From: Phallus indusiatus
Lineage: Eukaryota; Basidiomycota; Agaricomycetes; Phallales; Phallaceae
Assembly: GCA_027605045.1 (NCBI GenBank)
Contig: JAQFWX010000123.1
Coordinates: 1 to 64,000 of the forward strand
DNA length: 64,000 nt
Reading direction: 5' to 3'
The first letter of the stretch is position 1, and every line of letters starts with the position of its first letter. The translations under genes and the position numbers were made by a program. This document shows, piece after piece, positions 35,601 through 46,700 of this stretch. Under the pieces are notes generated by a model. The model searched no databases, was not told the DNA's origin, and worked only from the letters and a program-made list of their open reading frames with translations.

Positions 35601-38114
35601 GAGGATGCGATGGACGCATGGAAGTTTGGGTATGACTTTGATGGCGCAATGACAAGCACGCCACATGTTTATCTCTCCGCACTCCCCTTCGCCCCTCGTG
35701 ATTCATTCGTATCCAGAAAGTATCTTGAAAGATATCCTGGACTGTTTACATTCGATGTTGGTCAACCTGTCAACTCTTCATTCAAAATTAGATTCATGCC
35801 AAAAAATTTCGATATCTGGCGTTATGATCTGCTTGTCTTTTCTCAAAAAGGCAGCTACTACGCAACTGCTTCTATCCAAAAATTTGATGTATGGAACTAT
35901 GTAACAAGGAAGAGGGAGGTTTGTTGGGAGATGGATCAGACAGATCACTTCGGTTCAGGGAGAATTTGTAGCATCGTATTCTCTCCTGATGGAGAATCAC
36001 TTTACTGTTGTCTGGAGCGCAGTGATATCCTGATATGGAATATGGTGACAAAGGAGAATGTGATAGAGAGATATGGGGATATAGTCGGTGCTGAGTGTCG
36101 TCATTGTACTATATCTTCGAACGGACACTTTATAGTTTTGCGGACACAAAAGGAAGTGCTCGTAGTCGAGCGAGGGGGTCGTCGGATCATCAAACGATTT
36201 GAAGAGGAATACTATTTCTCCGCAATTTCCCCCAACGGAAACTGGATCGCCCTTTATAGCTACGCCAAACGTGAGGTGTACATATGGAATACTAGAGACC
36301 AAACGCAGCATGTCGTGCCCTGCCATGATTGGTGGGATCTGGGACTCACACTCACGGACAGCTACATCGCCTTTCATAAAGACAAAACTACAATAGAGAT
36401 CAGGGGTTTACAAACAATCACTAAACTCATCGAAATTCAACACGAGTCAGTTATCACGAGCTTCTGCATTTCCCCCGATGACCAATATATCCTTGTTACC
36501 TCCGCCGCAATGTACTTGATTTTCAGTGTGTCTACGGGTGAATCAATCAGTCAATGCTATGTGGACAATCTTCATCGTTGTTCAGGATTCTCGCATGATT
36601 CCAAGATGATCGCATTGTGCACGCGGGATGGCACACTCCACATTCGAGAATGGAATGAATCTATATACAGGAACGACAATGAAATCGAGAAAGTGTACAA
36701 AATTTGGATATGCGGCTCATACCTTATTCTTCGGTGTGATACGATGCTCTATGACCATCGCCTCCGGATCTTGGATATTACAACAACAAACGCGATTATC
36801 TTCGAAGTCAAAATTAAAGAAGATACACCCGTCAGTGTTTTTACTGATGAGGATGATGTGCGTGTGGTATACATTACCAGTGACTGCGAACTCTGTCTTT
36901 GGGACGACAAACGAGGCGGGATCGTTATAGATGGATCAGCCCGTTCAATCACTGCGCTCGTATGTTCGGGCAACTTTTTGATTTTCGGACGCCAAAAAAC
37001 CATCAAAATATGGAATATTTGTACCCGCCAATTGGTTCGCAATCCAGTAGACTTGCCGTATGAACTAAAATCCCTTCTTCCCGTGCGAGCCTCTAGTTCG
37101 CGCTTTGCCGTCAAATATGACGATCAAGTTGAAGTTAGGGATTGCGAGTCGGGTGAGAGAGTAGGGGAAGCATTTACATTCAACTTGAACCGGTTCTTCA
37201 ATTCCCCGATTGCTGTTTCTGCCAGCGGGAAGCATCTTATATGCACGTCACAAGACGGCGCGGTCAGTATATTGGATCCAACGGGAAAAAAGTCAAGCTC
37301 GATTCCATTCTCATATGGTATGGACACTAGATTGCGGCTATCCCTGGATGGGAGATACCTGACATGGATTTCGGAGACTGACCGGTACCATCGCGACGAA
37401 TTTAAACTCTTCGATCTAAACACGGAAGCATTGCTCACTGGTCCATCATTTGATCAACCGATTTATCAATTTTGGTTCTCCAATGACTCAAAAAGTATTA
37501 TAATAATGTCTTATGCAGATTTTTGGAAGTGCACCCGTAATAGTGAGTACATCCCAGACAATTGGAAATACAACCTAGATATCTGGGACATACAATCCAA
37601 AAACACGATCGTCAAAACGATTCGATACCCGTCTCTTCTGGAAACAGCAACCCTAGATTTGAGCAAAATGCGTCTGGCAGTTATAGCTACATGGCCTCGG
37701 CAATGTCATGTCTGTGACTTGGGTGTGTATGAGATGATGTCCTCTCTGTATAATTCTCCTCAACTCGCTGTCGATCATTCCGACATTGACGAGTAAGTTT
37801 TCACTTTTATTCAACATTTTGCTTCACTGACAAGGACACTTAGACTATCGATATCGTCCAAGACGGAGACATTGGATTACGCATTAATGGCTTGGAAAAA
37901 AGCTTCATTCCCTGTTTCTGTTGGGGTAGACACCAACGGATGGCTTTCAGGTCCGCAAGGCGAGCTTTTGTTTTGGGTTCCAGAACATCTTAGAGAGGGA
38001 TTCTGGATTCCATGCATGACGCATTTGCCATATCAAACTGTCACAAAACTCAATTTCACGAATTTCGTACATGGTTCCGATTGGACGAAATGTAAATCCG
38101 CCGGAAAGAACTAA
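32661..38114 (+). CDS. NLR-like receptor, copy B: C2-like, NACHT, WD40
   Basis: Exons 32661-32694, 32758-32914, 32966-33084, 33144-33391, 33439-33489, 33543-33738, 33788-33943, 33998-35520, 35580-37792 and 37844-38114 join in frame to 1655 residues with the same intron positions and phases as copy A. Walker A is GQAGIGKS and Walker B VVIVVDALDESGD. The NACHT exon is very close to copy A (long identical runs), whereas the WD region is more diverged (for example DKTTIEIRGLQT against DDSTIEIWDVRS). Intron 2 (32915-32965) has in-frame stops, unlike the same 51 bases in A and C; this supports its being a true intron in all three. The duplication is younger than the split from copy C. A ligand-binding role for the variable WD region is inference. 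Confidence 0.86.
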
Positions 38115-38479
38115 AGTTCAGACAGAACCCTTAGTACATATATGTGAAATTTGTATAAATAATTGGATATTTGTGTTACTAGGATTTTCTATCACAAACG
38201 TCTGCGTTTAGCTTTCAACACCGAGTCGAAGTAATGTTATCAGTAATCGGTATCAAAGAACATTCAAACGCCTCGCGATATGCGTTACGTAAGTAGAGAG
38301 GGTCCGAAAGGAGCATTCAATAGGTTTTGTTACATAACTTGCCGCTTATTGCAAAGTTCTGGTTCGCCTCTGCCCACCATAACCTGGATGCTTGTTTGAA
38401 ATGCTATCCGCTGTATTACTGCACTGTCTTAGACTAATATACATAATATAATATAACCAATGATCTTCCATTAGCATGC

Positions 38480-40170
38480 TGATCATCTTCCTGAAATTTA
38501 GATGAGCAAGCATAGTTTACCGATGACAAGTGTTAGACAAAGTAAGTGACCCTGAGCAAAGCAATCAACGAAACGACCTATGAAGGTAGAGTATGTGTCG
38601 GTGGAAGACTTTATGAATAGAGAAAAGAAAAAAACAAAGTGAAGAAAGCGAGTAACTAAGAAAGGGTTAGGAAATCATCATAAATTAAGACCCAGACAGA
38701 TCAAACCGGTATAGGTCAGAGAATAATGCACTGTCGTGCCAATACAGTCGCCCAAAGCTTGTGTACGAAAACTAGGTGGCGAACATAGAAGCGGCGAAAG
38801 CAAAGACAAGAATGTGGTCTAAAAATCCATCAACATTCACCTGGCTACGTGTGGAATACGACACGTACATACCCGAACGTCATGTTAAAGGACCCGCATA
38901 TCAGATCTTCGCTCGTCGTCTGCCAAACTCGTTCGTCAAGGAACAAGTAATGCTCATCATATCCGTGGGAACATTCGAAAGAGGACTCCACAGTTTGGTC
39001 TTGAACATCTAACAGCTCGTCTTCTTGAGAACACCCTGAAATTTATGTCCTAACTCCGTCCCAAAACCTTCAACAACGCCCACCCTCTCCATCTCGACGA
39101 ACGAAAGTGTGTTCCTGTCTCACGTCATCGAATCTCCCAACAGAATTGACAGATTGATACTACCATATAAGTAGTGTCTTTCATGGCAAGGTATTGTATG
39201 AGACTTGAGGACTGTCTACCAATCAAGACTATTGAGGTGACGGAGACCCGAAAGAACCGTTACTTGTGTTCGCGATCATCGATGTACACATTGCCTTCTT
39301 CGTTTCGTCAGAAGTTAATGTACGCCAGTTCATTTGGAATGGGCTTGCTGACCGCAACGCGCGTATTCAAAGCGAGAAAAGAACATAAATATGGTGTTGA
39401 CGTGGATACGAAGAGAAGAACCAGGTTCGTTTCTTGAACGTAAGACATCCCTATAGCAGTGGGAGTGAGAATATAGGTATGGCCTTGACCGAGAATACTG
39501 ACCATCCACATCCGCATAAGATTATTGTTCTGAAGGCCTTCTTGATAAGCCATTCGTTCGAATCTGCCTTCTGGTTTATAGTCGTGCGATACCATGTGGC
39601 GACAGTACTTTCGAAAAGACATTCGCGGTTGGAAGGGGTCTGCTTAAGTAGGAGAGGCACTGAATCACGGGAGTTGAGACGATAGCGAGACGAAACATAC
39701 GGTTTGTGAACTGAGTATTGCATACTTTCGTTAAACCGAGTATGGGATTCGTGTCATACAGATTGGTCCGATTGCCCTATTCGAATGAGCTGCTATCATC
39801 TATCAATAAGACTCCGATAGAAAGTTGGGATGGCAGCGCCCATGTTGATCAAGGTCAAGTCATTATTGTCTTCCGAATGCAGACTCTTAAGGACGATTTG
39901 CGTGCATACCGTATAGCGACAGTGTCTTCTATAAATTAAGAAATGAACTAACCCATGATAAACCACTGTGATTGGATACGTGTACAAGCTCACAAAGATA
40001 AAGATACGACCAGGCCAACGAAGAAGCGTATGCGCATGCGAAGTACCCTTCTAACATATTCGGCGATATAATCTTGAAAGTTGACAATCGTGACAATTTC
40101 TTTCATGGAAACGTATCATAGATTTGAAGATCCTTTCCAATCTAAAACCAACTAAGACGCGTTAAGTATA
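38480..40170. repeat. NLR flank block after NLR B, with an internal deletion relative to the copy after NLR A
   Basis: Colinear with 29690-32400, but the sequence jumps at about 39175: the left part matches up to about 30400 and the right part resumes at about 31315. About 0.9 kb present after NLR A is therefore missing here, or was inserted there. The last part (39720-40170) is an upstream-type block that is not followed by an NLR gene. Confidence 0.62.
39308..39622 (-). pseudogene. Unrecognised minus-strand gene remnant, copy 2
   Basis: Reads MSFRKYCRHMVSHDYKPEGR then FERMAYQEGLQ through MRMWM without a stop, then meets a GT donor and a shared acceptor (ctatag) as in copy 1 at 31052-31860. 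The first 45 codons look like a genuine protein start. Beyond the intron I cannot identify a frame that ends convincingly, and the 0.9 kb present downstream in copy 1 is absent. Family unknown. Confidence 0.3.
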
Positions 40171-40956
40171 TATTCAACGACTGAAGGACAGGACTCACTC
40201 CCCGAAGTACCTACCAGCGGGTTCATGATGATTGAAGTTCAGGCTAGACTCCAGTGTTCGGCTCTTCTTGCCGCACCACATTACACTTGGCATCGTCCCA
40301 TCATATTTAGCGGGGTGAGTACTCTGGAATTGAATCGACGGGAATATGATTAACAATTAGATTGAAGATTACAGTCTTGGTTGGTTCCATCTGTTTGTTG
40401 ATCTCGCGAATGCAGTTGGCCAAGCGAAGAGGAAGGTGGCGTGTTTAAAAGATGTGAGAATTAGGATTGATTTATGGAAACATACAAACATGAATAGGAA
40501 ATCGCGACAGGCAAAAATATCTTCGTATTTAATTTTAGATCTTAAGTTATTGGAGTAAGGGCAAATTCGTTCAAAGCCGAGAACGTGTGTATAACATAAA
40601 AAATTATCAAATACTTTCCTTATGACAAGAATTCAAACCCTCTCAGCAATCGGGTATGCAGAATAATTCCATTTCCAAACCTCACTTTTCATTCCAAGGG
40701 AATCCGTATGTTCAAGCCGAGCCTGAAGGCTTCACCGGTATTGTACATATTGTGCGGATGAGATAATATCGCAAACTCAAACATAAAATGAAAAACACTT
40801 CGCGGAAGTTTCATTCTTCCCTTCCTTGGAAATATTATTTGGGAATACCCTCAATCGTTTGCTGCCTTTGCGCTGTACATAGGCACCGGCCAAAGAGCTT
40901 CGTTTGAGCAAGAAAGCAATTGGTTGAATCGAGTATGGGTGTTACAAAACAATAAA

Positions 40957-42427
40957 TCATAATTTGCTTTTCTGAGTTTTCTTTACATACGCTGTACCCG
41001 CCCCCAATGACATCTAGGCCAAAACAATTCACTAACAGAACTCGAGAATAAAAGAAATTACTCGCCTTGCCGGAATTAAGGTTCTTGGTAGCGAATACCA
41101 ATTCCGTCGTCCCATTGGGTCCTTCTCCCACTTCCCAAACTGACGTTTCCAGTTTGTCTAAAAAATGTGATATCCATGTAAGCTGGAAGGGCTAAACTAA
41201 AATGGTACTGACCACCAAGTTTAACCGGACTCGTGAATCTACAACCGTACGCTTTTAGAGAATTGGCGTCATTATCACCAACAGCACCGACGATTCCACG
41301 AGCAATAAAACCGTAGGTACATAAACCATGTAGTATCGGACCACCAAAACCGGCCTTGATTCCAATCGCAGGTTCTGCCAAAGATTCTTCTACAAGCGCT
41401 TTACAGGTTAGGAGGGTGCTTCCATACCTATATGTAAAGCATTATAATCTCCGCTTAACCTATATATGGCGGCTTGATTTTCAGGTATGGTTTGAGTGAA
41501 GACATAGGATGGTTTACGATCTTTGGGAATGGGTTTGGTGGGGGGTGGACCAGCAATCGCTTTGCTAAATGGTTTATTGAGCGCCTTTGCGCCTACATGA
41601 AAAGACGATGTCTGTAAAAAGTTTTGAGTGTATTTTCAAGACGGTATGCGATGATAGTGCTGACAAACATCCTTGTGTACAATTCTCCCGAAGGTGATAT
41701 GATGGTGTTCTCTTGATCAACAATAATACCGGATTCTATTTATTGTCAGTAGCCGCTAGTGTAAAAAGGACGATATGACTTACTATTTTCATGAACACCC
41801 ACAACTCTTCGTTTGAGTGTCCATCCTTCACCGCCTGTTAGAGGCAACGGCTTCAAAATTTGAATGTATTGTGAACCATGGACCTTTTTCCATTTCAGAT
41901 GAAAAAGTGATATAATACAGTTATATAGTTACCACTCGGTCTGGGTTGAATGCAGGTAATCCTTCAACGGGTTTACCTCGGTTACCAAACATTTCGCGAA
42001 AATTTATTATATCCTGTTTGTCAACTTTATCAAGCATAAGATTTTCGTGTACCTTGCAATAATAAATCTTGACTGACGTTTGAACGGAAGAACTACGGGA
42101 TACGTGGGAAATGCAGCAAAGTTCTTGTCTGACCAGCATATCACATTAGCGGGGGTTGTTCGCCCTTAATTTACAACCTCATACCCAGTTCTACGGGTGT
42201 TTAACATTTCAAATCTGTGAAAAATACGTAGACCAAATACCGTATACAATATTCAAGTCATCTTTAGTGGCTCCAATTCCTAGAGCGTACAGCAATAAAT
42301 CACGTTGATTCCAAGAAACCTATGCTCGTAATTTAGCTCAGTTTCGGTTATTATGAATAATTGATTTTGCACGCACAGGGAGGTCTTCATACTGATGCCC
42401 TACTGCTTTGCCTAGATCAAACGACAT
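40957..42427 (-). CDS. MaoC-like (hot-dog) enoyl-CoA hydratase 2 family protein
   Basis: Ten exons: 42427-42377, 42319-42241, 42128-42078, 42024-41933, 41883-41784, 41735-41665, 41611-41428, 41374-41213, 41157-41066 and 41013-40957. They join exactly in frame to 312 residues, the normal length. The N-terminal half has MSFDLGKAVGHQYEDLPV and KNFAAFPTYPVVLPF. The catalytic hydratase-2 motif is GDYNALH (Asp and His present), followed by GFGGPILHGLCTYGF. The product should hydrate trans-2-enoyl-CoA to (R)-3-hydroxyacyl-CoA in beta-oxidation, usually in peroxisomes; its last residues are KSKL, not a clear PTS1 (SKL lies at the very end, which does fit PTS1). The last intron has a GC donor (aag|gcgagt). 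The gene is intact and unrelated to the NLR duplicates around it. Confidence 0.86.
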
Positions 42428-42649
42428 GGAAGATGAGTTCAAGGGATGCGGGGATAGTCACGCGCTCACGTGTTTTCGAACTCGGCAAGCGTCGTGCCCT
42501 ATATAAGCGGTTTGAGCTCGGGTACTTACTGAGCGCTTTAGTTAGTTTACTCAGGAGCAATCGTCATCTTGATTTTGATTCATTAAACAAATACAGGGAT
42601 CATACAACGAAAGATCACGGTATTTCTAAATAAAATTTTACAATTGCAG

Positions 42650-42790
42650 GTTGTGCGCTGCAGCCTGCAGAAAACCCATACAAACCTTCAGCTCCCAGCT
42701 CTCGCATAGCAAAAATCACTTCATCCAGACTTTTATGTGTATCCACGTTAGAGCATCTAATGACCAAAACTTCAATTCTTGTCAGTACTG
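42650..42790 (-). pseudogene. F-box/LRR protein C-terminal fragment
   Basis: The minus strand reads SNVDTHKSLDEVIFAMRELG, clearly related to the end of the intact F-box gene at 50053-51627 (SNVDTHKDPNEVLSALRGLG). Only the last 40 or so codons remain. It lies directly before the NLR C upstream block. Confidence 0.6.
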
Positions 42791-42829
42791 ACCGGTGACC
42801 GGCCGTGCATTGACGCTAGTGCCAAAGTG

Positions 42830-43270
42830 TTTTGGTCATTTGCTATTTGAATAAACTATGATCAGGGCTTCAACCAAAAAATTGGGATGGCAGCACAGAC
42901 GTTGATACAATCGTTCATTGTCCATTAAAAATGCTGACTCGAGGCGATTTGCGTATACGTTTCTGCTGTACAACTCGAACGACAGAGAAGGACCTAACAA
43001 ACCATATATAAGTGAATATCTCTGAGATAAATAAGTGCGAGAAAAGGACAAACCCAGTGACCTATACCGTATATATTATTACCTTGGAAATAAAGATGCA
43101 CCCAAATTAGGAAAGCGTACGCAAAGCATGATCAGATTATCCTACCATATTCGGCGATGTAATCTTAATTACTACTTCAACTTTAGGGAGAATATGATAA
43201 TCTAGAAATAATTTTTTAGTCAAAACTAATTAAGACGTGTTAGAGATATGCTGAAGGGCAGAAACCCACC
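42830..43270. repeat. NLR upstream flank block before NLR C
   Basis: Shares gggatggcagc, cgatttgcgtatac, gaatatctctgagataaa, ggacaaaccc and ttcggcgatgtaatctt with blocks at 39720-40170, 31900-32420 and 22160-22650. It starts about 0.9 kb before the NLR C start codon. Confidence 0.55.
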
Positions 43271-43659
43271 TCCGACCGTGGTAAATAGACTCCAGATTTC
43301 AATGCTCGACCTTTGGTGATGAGATTATTGCCATTCGGATGCATTTCAGAATGTTGTTTGTTTGATACCAGACGCATAAATCCCCGACTTAGTAGTAGTC
43401 AAAGAGCTTTCATCGTGAATGTGATTGGAATCAGCTTGAAATTTTTCGGTGACGTCCCGTGACTGTGATGACTTGCCGAGCGCCCGGAACCTTTTCCTCA
43501 ATTTGTTGAACTTGAATGTGACGCTCATGCACATGCACACCAAAATAGCGAGTATCAATTGAAATCAATCAAGCTATCAAGCTTTCCAGCTCAAGGTTCA
43601 AATCCGCCTCAAGGCACCTCTTGAACAAGACAAGCTTTTGCCTTCACAAACCTTGATCA

Positions 43660-43673
43660 CAGTACTCAGTATT
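43660..43673 (+). promoter_or_regulatory. Shared element upstream of NLR C
   Basis: cagtactcagtatt, about 55 bases before the NLR C start codon; counterpart of the elements before NLR A and NLR B. Confidence 0.4.
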
Positions 43674-43727
43674 CTCCCTGTATCGTGCTCCTCAGGCTTA
43701 TAACAAGTGTCTTAACGAGAATCTCAC

Positions 43728-46700
43728 ATGACGGAAGGTATAAAAATATCTGGTAACTTGTAACTTCAGTCTTTGTTCAAAGATTCTCCGTTCACCTCAC
43801 TCGGGACTCTTCTGAACAAAGATATTGATTTGTTTAATCCTCCAATCTCATGGGAAGGAAATTCCAAGTTCGAATTAGAAATCAAGTACAACAGCAAGGC
43901 GGCAACCACAACGCAAAGCGCAATTGGGAAAAGAGATCAGGACAACAATCGTATAATCTGGGACGAGTCCTTCGTTTTGTATGTCATGATATTTCAATTT
44001 TCATCTTACATCTTACATCTGCGATTCAGTGCCGGTGATATCACTGACCACATTTTTCTGATTTTTACTGTCCGGAGTAAGCGAGCTCTAAAAAAGAATA
44101 TCATAGTTGGCTCGTGCGAACACCAGGCCATTAACCTACTCGAAAAAAACAGTTCTGGTCAGTCATGTTACTGAAAACATTGGAAAACACTGTCGTTAGT
44201 CTTTTATTTACACGATTTCAGGTTTTTGCAAATTAGACGTCGTCGGAGAGTGTCATTTGACGTTCAACATCAGAAAAATACCTGCGCTTAACGTCGTTTC
44301 CGAAGTGATAGGAAAAGCATCGGCAGGATTAGGAAATTTACCGACTCTGGAAGCATCAGCCGAGGCTGCCAATGTTATCATTCCTGTGGCACAGTTCTAC
44401 AATGATAATGAGAAGACCTGGTTGTCATTTCTTGACACATTCAAGGCTTTTATGAAAGTAATGGATAGTGTTTCCGAGGTAGCCCCGTCAGCAAGCATAC
44501 CTCTACTCTTCTCTAAAACCTTTTTAGATAAATATATACGTGCAATCAGCGTGGAGTGTTCTATCTATTATTCCGAAGGTAAAAGCATGCTCTTTCTCTC
44601 TCAAACATATATAGACTGAGCTTGCAAGACTATTCTCGCGAAAAAAAATCGTGATGACAAAGTTAAACAGTTATGCGAAAAGTTAAAGGACATCTACGAA
44701 TATATTATTATGGACGCGGAACGACTTCGAGAGCTTATTACGACCCAGCCTACAACTCAGTCCACAAACACGAACTGGTCTGCAGCCCGCTGGTCTACAA
44801 TCCTTCCCACGCTGATACAACAAACCATTGAATGCGCACATTTTATCAAAGCGTACGGTACGGAAAATACAGGTTGTGTTTCTCTCATGATCGCGGGATC
44901 GTGCAATCAGGTCTGATGTTGAAGTTCTAGCCAAAAACATAGTCAAGGCATTTGGCGGGAGTGTGGATGGCAAAATTCAAGCCTTCAACGACAAACTGGA
45001 CCACCTTATCAAGGTGATGACGGATTCGGTCAATCTTGAAACTGGGATTGTAACACTTCGCGTGTCTGAAAAGATCAGTGAACATAGTGTGTTAATCATT
45101 GAAGTTTGTATATTATTCTTCATCGATGACCTTGATTTCATAAGATGAATTGACATTGCTCGGGGATCTGCCCTACGACCCTGACGCTGGATTTTTCCCT
45201 AAGAAACGATGTTTACCAGGGACTCGCCAGACGTTGATAAAGGAAATATTAGAATGGATCAACGACGACTCGGACAACTTGCCACAAATTCTGGTACTGA
45301 GTGGACAGGCCGGAGTAGGAAAATCCTCAGTGGCGCATACCATCGCTGGAACATTTCAGAAACAGAACCGACTCGGATCCATGTTTTGTTTTAACAGGAG
45401 TTTCCCGGACCGGCGCAATTGTCTCTTTAGCACCATATCTCGTGACCTGGCTGACACTGACACCCTTTGGCGGAAAGAATTAGTGAAGGTTATCGATAAA
45501 TCTGCGGTTCGGAAAAAGAGGGATGCCGAAACGCAGTTTGAGGAGCTGATACTTAAACCTTCGGAAAACGTGACGACTATTGGATCTGTTGTTATCGTTG
45601 TGGACGCGTTGGATGAGAGTGGAGATCGTACTGAACGAGAGGAAGTTTTGGATATTCTCTTCAACAGATGGACCAAGCTTCCAAAAAATTATCGTATGGT
45701 TGTTACCACTCGCCCTGAACAGGACATCGAGGCTCAGTGTCAAAAATTCAATATCCCATGTAAACGGATGGGTGATGTTGATGCAAAGGAAACACGTCGC
45801 GATATCAAAGCCTATTTGTCCAATCGTCTGGATTCAATATCGTCAACTCTGGACGGCATAGACGAAAATTGGCGCGACGTGTTAACTAACCGTGCCGAAG
45901 GTCTTTTCCAATGGGCTCAGACAGCCTGCCAATTCATTAATCCCACTTCGCAACGTTCACAAATCATCAAGAAGAAATGGAAAACCTGTATCTCAAACTC
46001 GTCTTCATCATTATATGGACTTTATCGTCAAATCATCTCAAACCAGTCGGAAGCCGAGGACGATGACTTTGCCGAAGATTTTAGCGCGATCGTAGGCGCG
46101 ATTATAACTGCGCGGGAACCCTTATCTATAGATGCATTACAAAATATCTTTGATGATATTGAAGATATCAAGTCGATTCTCAATCCCTTCGGTTCTTTTT
46201 TCGTTGGCGTCCATGATTCGTCTACTCCGGTGCGACCTATCCATACCTCTTTATTCGATTTTTTCACCTCCAGAAAAATCGCTAAAGAAGACAACGAGTA
46301 CTATGTTGACACATTGAACCAAAGCCGGATCACGCTTGGTTGTCTTAAACTGATGAATCGGATGCTCTGCTTCAATATCTGTAGGCTCGAGACATCTCAC
46401 AAGTCCAATGAAGATGTGCCTGATTTTGATTCACGCGTCAAGAAGGCCATTCCGCCGCACTTGTCGTATTCGTGTCGGTTCTGGGCTTTTCATCTCCAGT
46501 GGTCAGTTCGTAGCGAGAAAGTCATTCGCGAAGTCCGGGAATTAATGGATGATCATCTGTTATATTATTTTGAGGCGCTCAGTTTATTAAAAGCGGTTCA
46601 GCGTGGTCGTATGGCAATGCAAGAAATAGCGGATAGGTATAAAGTGGGTGATCTTTGACCTGTCGCATATTTGATGGCTGAATCAAGTGGTAGGATGCAG

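Larger units (their letters stand above)
38115..40956. other. 2.8 kb between NLR B and the MaoC gene
   Basis: 38480-40170 is the duplicated flank described under repeats. 40200-40956 is single-copy here and shows no gene; it lies next to the 3' end of the minus-strand hydratase gene. No intact gene supported. Confidence 0.45.
42428..43727. other. 1.3 kb between the MaoC gene and NLR C
   Basis: Contains the MaoC promoter, an F-box tail fragment (about 42650-42790), and an NLR upstream block (42830-43270). No complete gene. Confidence 0.5.

Noticed and set aside
42025..42077. Frameshift in the MaoC hydratase gene between PFK and QDIINF
   Set aside because: An acceptor at gataaag (exon start 42024) restores phase and gives PFKLDKQDIINF; the whole gene then joins exactly to 312 residues.
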